From positions 2,294,001-2,358,000 of the forward strand of contig NC_037312.1 in NCBI RefSeq assembly GCF_000143535.2: a stretch of 64,000 nucleotides of DNA, written 5' to 3'. Positions within the stretch are counted from its first letter, which is position 1; each line of letters opens with the position of its first letter. This DNA is from Botrytis cinerea B05.10 (lineage: Eukaryota; Ascomycota; Leotiomycetes; Helotiales; Sclerotiniaceae). The notes beneath the pieces are model-generated. The model had not been told where the DNA came from. It saw nothing but the letters and a program-made list of their open reading frames with translations, and searched no databases. Shown piece by piece: positions 25,208-35,426 of this stretch. The position numbers and the translations under genes were made by a program.

Positions 25208-26089
25208 GCATTTTTTGAGGAAATGAATATACAATGATTGGAATGGGAGAAGAAGGGCACTATTGAATGGGAAATAGAGTGTTGTGTATAATATGCTTGG
25301 GTGCATGGGCAATTGTATAAGGACACTATACATCAGGTAAAACACATTATGAAGCTAACACATGGCACTCTGTATATTGGGATTTATGTCGATGATTATG
25401 AATATGATTTTCATGGTCAAATTTAAGCTCGGTTTGCCTAGTGGCTACATGATGATCAAGAGCAGAGGGGCACTTATCTTTAAAAATTCAAGTGAAAAAA
25501 CGTATCATACAGATATGGCATGCAAGTTTTCAGCATCCTTTTAGGCCAATTCAAATCCCAGTCATGGAACTCCAATGCTTCATCCAGATTTGAGCATTCG
25601 AATACAGTGATGCTCAAGGGCTTGAGTGTCAAAGGACTTCGTGAAGATTGACATTCATTATATATCTCAGGATAAAGAACATAAAGGGCTTGGCACAAAA
25701 TAAGTCATCCTGCAAATACCGCATCATTTTCTATATTGCAGTCGATACTTTGAATTATCATGTCCTTGAATTGAATATATTATTACCACCAAATGTTCAA
25801 TAGCCAACGCCCCCGATGAAATAGTTCTCCGAAGGCAACAACTGCATTTCTATCCACCAAACATGTTTAACACAATCTTGTGACTCCAGTGCGCATCCAG
25901 ATCACAAATCGATTCCTTTCATTTCTACTACCATCAATCCCGAAAGTTACATCAAGATAGCGACTTTAAAGGTTTCAAGAACGTTGGCATTGGAAGCAAA
26001 CGAGAAGACAGATCAACCATCGGTATATTTGGTCGAGGCAGCTAGACCATGTACCATTTTACCAACAATCCAGACATGCTTTCTGGAGA
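25208..26089. other. Intergenic region right of uL13m
   Basis: AT-rich sequence with no protein-like frame. It holds the 3' ends of the convergent uL13m and C2H2 genes. Confidence 0.45.
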
Positions 26090-26554
26090 TTACCTGTTGA
26101 TCAAAAACAATGTCTTCTCCACCGCTCTAATTTCCTCGTCTTTTTGCTCGATCCATTTTTTCCGCGATGCGCGTAACTCCGCGAGCTTTGCCAAAAGAAA
26201 CTCTTTTGGTGACAAACTGCTATCAAAGCCATCCTTGATTGCCATCAGAGCCAAAGGTGGACTCTCGTTTCCCATTTCTTCATCTTCCATTGGTTCGGCT
26301 CGAGCGCTGAGTTTCGAATCATGAGACGCAACCATGGAAGCTCGTGCATTTGCCTCGTGAGCTCGTTTCTGATGCTCTGTGAGATTGTCTTTGCGTTTGA
26401 AACCCCTGGTGTGAGCTTTGCATGTCCTCACGGGACAAAAGAATCGAGGTGCCTCGTGGGAGTGTTGATGACGTCGAAGATCTGATAGCTTTCTGAAGCC
26501 GGGGACTTTGCAATCTAGTGTTGTACATTTATGGATGCGTTGATTGTTATCCAT
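26090..26554 (-). CDS. C2H2 zinc-finger protein, probably the 3' part of a broken gene
   Basis: The 154-residue product has two C2H2 fingers. The first uses C10, C15, H29 and H33; the second C40, C45, H61 and H66. An acidic linker (MEDEEMGNESPP) and a Lys/Glu-rich helix (about 120-150) that could form a coiled coil follow. It is likely a nuclear DNA-binding protein; the target is unknown. The ATG at 26554 is the first in this frame. However, coding-like exons continue upstream in phase and would join through a 61-base intron lacking an AG acceptor (see next entry). The protein may therefore be a remnant of a longer regulator, or the start may be genuine with a shortened gene. Confidence 0.55.
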   Translation of the reverse strand: MDNNQRIHKCTTLDCKVPGFRKLSDLRRHQHSHEAPRFFCPVRTCKAHTRGFKRKDNLTEHQKRAHEANARASMVASHDSKLSARAEPMEDEEMGNESPPLALMAIKDGFDSSLSPKEFLLAKLAELRASRKKWIEQKDEEIRAVEKTLFLINR

Positions 26555-26613
26555 AGATTGGCAGTGTGGGAGTCAGCCAGTTGATTGACATAAATCAAAA
26601 TATAATAGCTTAC

Positions 26614-27130
26614 ATGGAAGCAGTTTGTTGCTTGCCTGTTTGGTGAGATATGCTTGTTCCGGGAAAAGACGAGTGGTCCGTTTCTGGATCTTGATTACTA
26701 TCGATTCTTTTAGATGTTAGAAACTAAGCACACAAAACGCAGTGTACATATTTTGCTATCAGGATCGGAATAGCTTGTCGGTCGATGGGACTGACACACA
26801 ATGAGAGGCCGTACCCTGTAGAAGGCAGCTGCTCCGTCCAGTACAATGGGTCCACAGTACTCTGCTGCGCCGAGGTATGATTCTCGCTATACTGGCAGTG
26901 ATTCCAGGAGACTCTAGGCTGAAAATCGGAATGATTTCCGTCTTGTTCGAGTTCCGGAGGTGTTTGTAGCTGCTCATCAAAACTTGAGAGCGCATACGCA
27001 CCATCAACCTCGCCCGGAAAGTTCCAAAGGGGGCATCTAAAGACAGGGGGCCATCAGCCCATGATCAATCCAATTCGATAATAAACGGAAGTCTGTTGTT
27101 GGTAGATGAAGGGTCCCAGGGCAATTCATC
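26614..27130 (-). pseudogene. Detached 5' exons of the C2H2 gene, truncated at a repeat
   Basis: Three segments read as coding and join in phase: about 27130-27087 (LDELPWDPSSTNNRLP), 27036-26815 (CPLWNFPGEVDGAYALSSFD to TEQLPSTG), and 26697-26614 (NQDPETDHSSFPGTSISHQT to TASM). The first intron (27086-27037, 50 bases) and second (26814-26698, with TTCTAAC branch and GATAG acceptor) are normal. The next donor (GTAAGC at 26613) and a GGCTGAC branch are present, but no AG precedes the finger exon. Going upstream, the frame meets a stop with no ATG at the edge of the AT-rich tandem repeat. No homologue was recognised, so coding status rests on composition and phase alone. Confidence 0.4.
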
Positions 27131-27136
27131 CAGGGG

Positions 27137-27314
27137 GTGTATTTAAATATCTTGTGTCAAAGATCTATATTCAATAATCAATTTATGGTAGTATATTTAA
27201 ATATCTTATATCAAAGATCTACTTGAGATCTATATTCAATAATCTATTTAGGATGGTGTATTTAAACGTCTTATATCAAAGATCTTCCTGAGATCTGTAT
27301 TTGATGATTTATAG
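27137..27314. repeat. Three diverged AT-rich tandem repeats
   Basis: Copies begin near 27137, 27191 and 27256. Each starts GTRTATTTAAA, continues with a TATCAAAGATC core and ends near TATTCAATAATC or a diverged form. Spacing is 54 and 65 bases. The block abuts the truncated end of the C2H2 gene. Confidence 0.75.
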
Positions 27315-28540
27315 AGTCCTGGTTATTCTGAAACTCGGCTAGATGATCCAGCCGGAATTTCAGTAATCTCATAACTCCCGAATATTTTTGTCGTCCATGA
27401 TTCGTCGAGGCGTTGCCAATTAGTCTGGATATTATCCAAATTGGTATGTAGGCTGGGGTATTCGAATAAAAGAATCCTCTCTAAACTAGAAGAAAACGCC
27501 ATAAAGCTACTCAAAACTTACGGCGTTATATCTTCCATCGTATTCATACTTGTACTTATGTTTCACCAGTACTTGTATTTGTAGTTTATAAATAATGATA
27601 CGAAACGAAAATGACCAATGTAGATCTCAATCTGATCAAGAAATAGCTCAAGTAGAAGAACAAAAAACACGGCAAACATAGGAGAGCTTCGCACAGATAT
27701 AAACCTATAACACAATATTATCTAACCTCACTTACATGCCCGGAAAAAGTAAAGCGCAATGCTTTAGACAAAACGGTGCCTCGTGGTTGGAAATGCTGCT
27801 TGTATATTTGTTGCGGCCCGATACAGCCTTGTCGTGCATACACATGTACCGTCCAGCACGCCTCATTTCAAGGTTCTGATGAGGCAGGGATATGATTGCT
27901 CAATCCTCAAGCTTCGAATGAGTTGTCTCGAGTCTGTATAGAGTTCCGGACAACGTGTACATATCTCACAACACAGAAGTAGTAGATCCACAAGAATACC
28001 TTTTATCTGGAGTACATACGAGATTGATTGTGAGGAATTCCCCTGCATCTCGGTAAGAAGACACGAGCGTTTCACCCTAATACTCACGAAATACAGTGAT
28101 AACTTCGAATAGCAGAATTCTATACATTTATATCTCGATCAGTATACGGATCATGCAATTTATTCCGAACTAATACTTTTTATACACTAGTCTAGATTTC
28201 TAGTTTTTATGTTGTCGTTCTAATCCGATTTGATTTATGATTATTATTTGGATATCTCGTAATCTGATCTAAGAACTTTCCCAACAAAAAGTAGATTCTC
28301 TAGGACACCATCGCGAAGGCTGCGCTTTTTTAAAGTATCAGCTGTAGCGGTTGTTCTTTATGATTTTAAATAAGAGACCGGAGAATAAAGAGAAACACTA
28401 AATTGAAAAGAGATCAATAGAAATATAATATTGCAAAGCCCACCGAATGTATTGCCCAAAATACCCCGGACTCAGTTGTAGTGCTTCAATACAGAGTTTA
28501 GCGGCCGTCGTACTAGGCAACGCATAAGCAATTGTATACT
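27315..28540. other. AT-rich stretch with possible gene relics
   Basis: Visibly AT-rich compared with its surroundings. A minus-strand frame at about 27505-27323 reads fairly protein-like (NLDNIQTNWQRLDESW, then IFGSYEITEIPAGS), but it is short and has no recognisable partner exons. A second minus frame at about 28087-27863 is less convincing. Otherwise nothing is seen; the look is of decayed, possibly mutated DNA. Confidence 0.35.
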
Positions 28541-29931
28541 ATGGCCACGAACGAAGGCGACGATGGCCCGAGGGAGGGAATTTGGGATCTATTGGATGAG
28601 TTGGAAGAGGATGAGTTGATGAGCTACGCACAAGTTCTTGAGGGTGAGGGACTTAATGCTCCACCAATGCCAATCGACCTTGCCTGGACTTATCTATTTT
28701 TGTATCGGAAAACCGAAGCATTGTGCAATATTTGCAGACACACTTGCATTACTCGGAAACATTGCGAGATATGATTTACGACTAGATCAGCAGAAGGTTT
28801 TGGATGAAAAGGTTAGCTTTACGGCTTGATCCATTGCATTGGCACTGCTGAATGGAGACCTCAGTATGCTATCTCCTACCTCGCCGCGGAGCTCAGAAAT
28901 TAATAGGCCGACTCATATGCCAATCTTTGGTAGTTATGAATTGCGCCAGCCAACCTCTGATATCCGGACATTTGATTACAAACAAAGTGTTTTACAGCGG
29001 TAGCAATTGTCTATACCTTGGGAAGCAGTTACTTGTCGAGGGCATTTTCTGAACCATCCAACATTTCAGTGAGTCCGAAGGAATTGAGGCGGTTCACAAG
29101 CCAAAGGATCCATCTCCCCAAGATCGAACCCAATTTCACCAAAGTTTCCTTCAACAATTAAGCCACTGTCTTTTCACCTTCGGACTCCAAGATATCCTGG
29201 AAATAGTCATCGTTGTCTTCATGCATCGCCAGCTAGTATCACCTTCTGAAATTTTTCGTTATCTCCAAGAATTACAAGAATGGTTTCACAGTGAACGGCC
29301 ATGGCCTGCTCATATAGTGGAAGAATTATATCTTCAAAGGAAAGCAATACGTAACAGGTCTGTCAGATTCCCAGATGGCAGAGAACGTCGTATCACGGCA
29401 ATGATCCAACTTCCTGGCAATGATACCGTCCAGTCTGTAATGGAAGGAGACGATCACTATGGGGTCGCAGGTTGGCTGCACAAACGCATCATGAGCTCTC
29501 AACCGATTATTTTAGGCACCTGCAAGCTGGGCAATGAGACACTAGTGGGCTTGTTTACCTGCAACGCCGACGACTTCGACGGAATCGTCACACCAACAAG
29601 CCTGTTGGAATATGAGTTCGGCGATAATCTATGGCTCCATCTAGAGCCTAACGATACCTTTTTCTGTGTACGACGAACCAATGAGATACCATCGCCACTT
29701 AGCATCAGCAAGGCGAACGAGATTTTAGGCGAGAGTTCAAATTCCGAAATATCGAACCAGGTGCTTAATGTTGAAGCAACAGGAACGCAGCTCGAAATTT
29801 ACGGGGCCTGGTCGCCTAGACTTTTGCGAAATGGAATTCTGGGTGTGGGCGAGGATGGGAAGTCGTGGGAAACAAAGCCTTTAAATTCAGGTGCGTGGTT
29901 ATATTCGCTGTCACATGCTCAGTACGGATAG
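28541..29931 (+). pseudogene. Unrecognised protein gene with clustered frameshifts
   Basis: The gene starts MATNEGDDGPREGIWDLLDE at 28541. The frame breaks at about 28717 (one extra base in GAAGCAT), after which HCAIFADTLALLGNIARYDL follows. Two more shifts lie at about 28811 and 28844, around RLDPLHWH and LNGDLSMLSPTSPRSS. A normal 70-base intron (29000-29069, GTAGCA to TTTCAG) then joins DYKQSVLQ to RESEGIEAVHKP in phase, and the frame stays open to the stop at 29931. The second half alone is an intact frame of about 287 codons. No family was recognised. Either this is a young pseudogene or the assembly has base errors here; three indels within about 130 bases favour one of these over undetected introns. 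Confidence 0.5.
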
Positions 29932-31004
29932 CTAACAACCGGAAAGCTTCCAAATACTTTTGGTTATCCCAGGGGTTCGAGGACAGGGACGATGAAGGAT
30001 CATGATGCCTGCTCTTTGAGAAGCCACGTTGTTTTCTTGAGCTTGAGCTTGAGCTTAAGAATATTGGATAAGTTGGAGTCATAGGAGCAGGTATCACATT
30101 CTGACCTGAACTAGGGCTGCATTCAGACGCAATTGGAGATTCCACAAGTAAACGCAAAGAAAAAGACATGGAAGGTTTTGACGGCTTCAGCGTATATAAT
30201 GAGGAGTACTAATAATACTAGGATAGACTTGAAAATAATATATATACCATCCTGATCTCAAAAATTAAAATATTGCTATTCTGATTCCATCACTCCATCA
30301 CTCCATCAAAACAACTCAATCTTCAAACTGTATACAATTCACCCATCCCCTATCAAATCAACATCCCTTCAAATCTCAACATCCCAATACCACATCATCC
30401 ACATCACCCACAGAACCCCCACCGATCAGAAATACCTCACACATCCAAGACCTCAATCTCACCTCTCTACACATCTCCCCCCTGAATCGAGGTATCAACC
30501 AACATCCAAAACACTGCCATGTTCGATTCCTACAGTGTTAATAAATTCCACAATGAAAACAACACTGTGTTTTGTTCTGTAATTTGTGAAGAGGTATGTA
30601 TGTAGATGTAGAATAGATCGATTGGATTGTCAATACATATATACATACATACATACAAGTCTGAAGTCGCAGTTGAAATTATAATGGACAGTATCCTTGA
30701 AACTTTCTCTATAGTCGCTTGAACTATCTATCCGCCTACCTGCCTACATATACATGTTTAATTATATAGGCGGGACGAATTTTAGTTGTTTGAGAATGTG
30801 TGCACTGTGTTGCTTTTATTGCACTATGGATTTAGATGTTCAATAGTTTTATTCATACTTCCTCTATATAATACAAATCTTCAAGCTAAACAATTTCAAG
30901 AAATCCCCGTTATCTCCCCTCCCTCACATAACCCCCTTTCCCATCCCTCGCTAAATCTCTCCTCCCCTGAGCTGAGCCCCCCGTACCCCACCCCACCCCA
31001 CCCC
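29932..31004. other. Intergenic region left of the hemerythrin gene
   Basis: No gene is seen. Contents include a C/A-rich stretch at about 30340-30520 and a CATA repeat at about 30636-30658. A long plus-strand frame that starts here is antisense to the hemerythrin gene and was rejected. Confidence 0.45.
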
Positions 31005-31675
31005 TCAAATCGGCATCCTCCGCATCTCCTCCCTCGACCAATACCTCCTCATATTCTCCGCGCCCAAAGTCTCGACCTCCTGATCCAAATGCTTCCACAA
31101 CACCTCTCCAAACCCATCCATCTTCTCCCCCAAAACCTTCAAATTCAACTCCGTCTCGCCATCCCTGCACTGCTTCAGATATTCCTGCATGACATCCATC
31201 CCCTTGTGGATTTCCCGATGCTGGCGCAGCAACTCGGCTGCATTTTTGCCCGCCGCGAATTCTGGCATCTTGCGCGCGAGAAGGGGGAATATGTGTTGTT
31301 CTTCGATGCCGTGATGGGCTTCGAGGTGGGAGATGAAGGAAAGTCCGGTTTGGAGAAATTGGCGCAGAGAGAGATTGCGCGGTCGTTGGTTATTGACAGT
31401 AGCGGTTTTGAGAAGTGTCCAGGTTTGTCGGAAGTGGTTGTGCTGAGGGGTAGGTTAGTGGAGAACGGAAATTGGAATGAAGAGCGAACGAGTAAACGTA
31501 CAAAGTAATTCATGCGTTCAGCCATGGAATTATAGAGTTTGAAATCTGCAGCGCTCAATTTTGGGAGCGCGTCTTCTTCCCTCCCTGGATTCTCTCCCAA
31601 TATTTCCGCTTGCTTACTTGCCGGCTCCCCCGCCTTATCAACCGCCTCTTTCACATCCGCACTCGACGTCGACAT
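31005..31675 (-). CDS. Hemerythrin-like HHE-domain protein
   Basis: It carries a hemerythrin HHE cation-binding domain, a four-helix bundle that binds a di-iron centre; the cellular role in fungi is not settled. Exons are 31675-31502 and 31442-31005, giving 203 residues. The 59-base intron starts GTACGT, has a CTAAC branch and ends CTCAG. Likely metal ligands lie in HNHF (59-62), HLEAHHGIEEQHIFP (97-111), HREIHKGM and WKHLDQEVE. The frame is open upstream to an ATG at 31978, which would add 101 residues rich in Arg and Ser with a hydrophobic segment, possibly a mitochondrial targeting peptide. The start at 31675 (MSTSSADVKEAVDKAG) is the conservative choice. Coding-strand composition changes from C-rich to G-rich near 31262. 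Confidence 0.85.
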
Positions 31676-31978
31676 TTTTGCGCTTCGAGATTGCGAAAAT
31701 TGAGGAAAGGGTACACGATTATGGGTATTCCACACAATGTAATTTCCCTTCACCAGCGCCGTCCAATTTCTACTTCTATTTCTCGAACCGGGACCGAAAC
31801 CAATGCCGGAAGATAAAGATAAAGAAGATATAGGTGAAGATGAAGATGAATTTCGAACCGAACTAGCACACGGATAAATCGTGTTCAAAACCGGTACTAC
31901 AGCTACAGCTACAGCGTGCAATTTCAAGGAAGTGAAGAGGAGCGAGGAGCGAAAAGGTAACACACGACGCATATGCAT

Positions 31979-33424
31979 TTACAGTTCTCGCACTTCCTCA
32001 ACGGATATTTATACATTATGAAAAAGAGACTTTTTTTTTAAAAAAAAACAGGGGGATATAAAATCAATTAAAAAAAAAAAAGGGTTTCGGATTTCGAGAT
32101 TCTGCGTGAGCGAGTGTGGAGGGGGGGTGCGGGAGGGGTTGATTTCAAATTGCTGACCATTACTTTCAATTTTATTGCTGACCATTCTTCTTAGGCCGAC
32201 AGCGCGAATCCTCCGAGCATGTGGTAATCCAATCACCAATCCAATCCGATCCAAAACAAAATTAGATGCATAGATGCGAAAGTGGAGATGGATGGAGATA
32301 AGATAAGATCTGGGGTACGATCTAGCCGAGGATTACACTTTACCATGCTATGCGATGCTGAGCCATGGTCTAGCTCGCATGTGTTCTGCGCTACACAGTG
32401 TACTTACTAACTAACACATAGGAGAATCCAAGCTAGACAAAACAAAACAAAACAAAACAAAATCCAGACCCGAATTGGCCACTTGAATATGAGGGGCTAT
32501 GACGCTTGGCTTTTGTGTTATTTGGAATCGAAAGTGTGTTTACGTTTGCGTTTGCGTTTGCGATCTGATACGCACCAAGTATATAGAGGTGTATAGTGAA
32601 GCCATTCAACTGCTTCCCGGCGAGGCCTCTCGCATCTTAAGGGTATCATTAGAGTATCTGAGATACTTTAGCAACATTAAGAAATTGCTGTGTGCGTATC
32701 TGCGTTTTGGTAGTTATCCTACACACACATACACATACACATACCAGTATCCAATACAAGATGCAAAAACATATCAAAAGCGTACTGTACATACACACAA
32801 GTACAAATAATGACTCCAAATACAAGCGTCTTCTATCTCTCTCTCTCTACTCTTTCACAATACTAGACTAGTTAGTATGCCTAAATATCCAAAGCCATTC
32901 ATTCACCCACCCGCTCGCTCGCTCGCTCGCTACCCACGCCTCCCATCCCCTCCCATTCCATTCCATGACGTCTAGATCTTTCAATGCCTGCGGATAGTTC
33001 CTTCCCTACCCACCTACCCCAGCCTACACACAATAATACAATAATACAACAATAACACAATAGCCAAAAAGTCCCCATCAACAGTAGTGATGCCTGCCGT
33101 ATTGGTATTGTGGCGACACGCCAAAGAAGAAAAAAAGACAGGGCAGGGGCTACCTACTTTCCGATTCGTGTATAAGAAAAGGAAAGAAGAAGGTATCTTC
33201 TATCTACTTTGGATATTTCATCTTCTTTTTCTTTTTCTTTTCCTTTCACTGATAGGTGTTTAATTCGTGTTGATATCTACCTACCTACATACCGGTACTC
33301 AGTATCGCTACCCAACAAATTTTTTTGGTTTTTTTTTAGCAAGTGGTAGTAGTTTTTTTTATCTTCATTAACCTAGCCCACCTACCCACCCATCCACCTC
33401 TCCAAGTTCCCCCAAATCCCCAAG
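31979..33424. other. Intergenic region with many simple repeats
   Basis: No gene is seen. Simple repeats: T9A10 at about 32031-32049, AAAAC pentamers at about 32438-32461, GTTTGC hexamers at about 32539-32562, GCTC tetramers at about 32911-32931, and CTACCTACC near 33280. The last 120 bases before 33425 are C-rich and hold the glycosyltransferase leader. Confidence 0.45.
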
Positions 33425-34486
33425 ATGTCCACGTCCAGCTCCAGCTCCGCTGCCCCCTCCCCCTCCCCCACATCCACACACTTCCCCACCTCCACCACCA
33501 CCACACCCCCCAGCGACCCCACCGCCGCCTACGCCACCCTCATAACCTCCCCCTCCTATCTCCCAGGCGCCATCCTCCTCGCGCACACGCTCCAAAAACA
33601 CGGTTCGCAGTTCCCGCTAATCCTCATGCACGCCAACCTCCCCCCACAGTACCTCGCTCCTCTCAAGCGCGAAGCCCTCAGCTCCAACATAGTGCTGCAC
33701 GCCACCCCCCTCCTAAACCTCAGCGCCAACTCCGGCGTCGCCCCCCGCTTCGCCTCCACCTGGACCAAACTGCAAGTCTTCTCGCTGTACACCTACCCCT
33801 ACGAACGCATCTGTTTCCTCGACGCCGACATTCTCATTCTCGGCCCCATGGACGAACTCCTCTACAAACATCCTCTCCGCAACCCCTCCATCCCAGGAGA
33901 AGCCGGCAAACTCCTCGCCGCCAACCACGTCTGCGTTTGCAATCTCGAACACGACACCTGGGCCCCCTCATCCTGGACGCGCGAAAACTGCGCCTACATA
34001 TCTCCAAGCATCAATCCTCTCGAACACATCCAAAACGTACCCTCCGGATCCTGCGGTCCGCAAACCCACACGCTTCTCAATTCCGGACTATTTATTTTCG
34101 CGCCCAGCAAGGAAACTTGGGAGGATATGTGGAAATTTATCGATGCGCATCGAACGGAGCTTTCGAGCTATCAATTTCCGGACCAGGATTTCATTACCGA
34201 GTGGTGGCGCGATCGATGGGTGAGCGTGGGCTGGAAATGGAATGCGCTGAAAACATGGCGGTATTGGCATCCGGAGATGTGGCGCGATGAGGAGGTGAGG
34301 GGGTTGCATTATATAGTTGATAAGCCGTGGATGAAACGCGTGAGTGCAGATGGGGTAGCGGGGTACAAGGGAAATGATGGGGTGACGCACGGGTGGTGGT
34401 GGGATGCTTATGGGAAGTGGGAGGAGGAACGGAAGGAAGCGGGGGAGATGGAGATTTTGAAGCTGGTGGGGGAATTGGTGGATTAG
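33425..34486 (+). CDS. Family 8 glycosyltransferase (glycogenin/galactinol synthase-like)
   Basis: An intronless 353-residue GT8 enzyme, which would transfer a sugar from a nucleotide donor to an unidentified acceptor. Signatures in order: AYATLITSPSYLPGAILLAHTL (first strand and helix, about 35-56), RFASTWTKLQVFSLYTYPYE, then the DxD metal/nucleotide motif in FLDADILIL (D133, D135), and LLNSGLFIFAPS and FPDQDFITEWW further on. There is no signal peptide or membrane helix, so it is probably cytosolic. It lacks the long glycogenin tail, so it is more likely one of the short fungal GT8 proteins than glycogen primer. The first 60 percent is very C-rich with C-ending codons; after about 34090 the coding strand becomes G-rich. 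Confidence 0.9.
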   Translation: MSTSSSSSAAPSPSPTSTHFPTSTTTTPPSDPTAAYATLITSPSYLPGAILLAHTLQKHGSQFPLILMHANLPPQYLAPLKREALSSNIVLHATPLLNLSANSGVAPRFASTWTKLQVFSLYTYPYERICFLDADILILGPMDELLYKHPLRNPSIPGEAGKLLAANHVCVCNLEHDTWAPSSWTRENCAYISPSINPLEHIQNVPSGSCGPQTHTLLNSGLFIFAPSKETWEDMWKFIDAHRTELSSYQFPDQDFITEWWRDRWVSVGWKWNALKTWRYWHPEMWRDEEVRGLHYIVDKPWMKRVSADGVAGYKGNDGVTHGWWWDAYGKWEEERKEAGEMEILKLVGELVD

Positions 34487-35426
34487 GCTAGGAGGTTATG
34501 AGTTGTGTATAGATCAGAGACTGGGGTTGAGGGGTTCGGGGTTTGTGAGTTATCAAATCTTTTTGTTTGATGTTGGTGTTGGGTCGAGCGATAGATTGAA
34601 GATTCAAAGGGGAGTTTGTGAAGCGATAGAATTTGTAGTACATACACAGCGTAATGAACACCCATGTGTCTAGACCTCAATCAGAAAATATTTCAGCGAC
34701 ACTGTCCAAGGCTTGATTGACTGACGAGTTAAAGGGTAGGACATTACTGCACTATCTTGTGTGGGTATGAGTGTAAATCCAATCCAGCCATTAGTCAAAG
34801 TCCAAAACACACTGGTGTTTAGTCGTTCATCATTAGACCTGTAGACACACCCCGAAGAGATCATATCACAAGTACATTTCTAGAGCCATTAAACTGAGAA
34901 AACCCGGCGTACTGCGCTCTTTTATATTCTCCCCATTGCATTTTCACCTAGCTCTCTCTCTCATCTTTAACTGTTTGAATCCATCCATCCATGCAATAAC
35001 TAATAGCTTACATGAATCGAATTCTGAAGTGCAACTCTCATACTAGCAAAAGACCACGCACATCCTCCCTCCCCTAATTATTCCCGAGGATGTTTTAAAA
35101 GCATCTTCGCTAATTCATTTTCCTATCATTTCGTCCCTTCGTCCCAATTATGCCCTTCTCATCTTGTTGCAGAACTCATCACTACGTAGAAACCTATAGT
35201 CTCCGCCCTGGAGTGATATTCGTAGAAAAGCCCCGCGGTTGGGTATCATGATTCAAATTTTTCCCGATCCCTATGACAACACACGCCTATCATATAATGC
35301 GCGAAGAATAATATGAACACTAGCTTCCAAACTGCAGTTGGCATTTCTAGATTATAAGTTTAGCGTGATTCGCTGTCGCTGGTCTTCCATCATTCTACTC
35401 GTCCTACAAATTTACGATCGTGAAGC
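34487..35426. other. Intergenic region between GT8 and YAK1
   Basis: Both neighbours end here (convergent). No protein-like frame is seen. A short CATCC run lies near 34980. Confidence 0.5.

Noticed and set aside
24749..25345. A 198-codon minus-strand frame
   Set aside because: Antisense to uL13m; hydrophobic and His-rich composition arises from the G-rich coding strand.
28688..28733. An intron to explain the first frame break in the unknown gene (GTATCG to TTTGCAG)
   Set aside because: It would be only about 37 bases, shorter than any other intron here, and would delete conserved-looking sequence that reads well with one base removed.
30786..31508. A 240-codon plus-strand frame
   Set aside because: Antisense to the hemerythrin gene; the minus strand has the conserved domain and a proper intron.
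33343..34290. A 315-codon plus-strand frame over the GT8 gene
   Set aside because: It is a shifted reading of C-rich GT8 coding sequence; it gives His/Pro/Arg-rich low-complexity protein, while the GT8 frame has clear family motifs.
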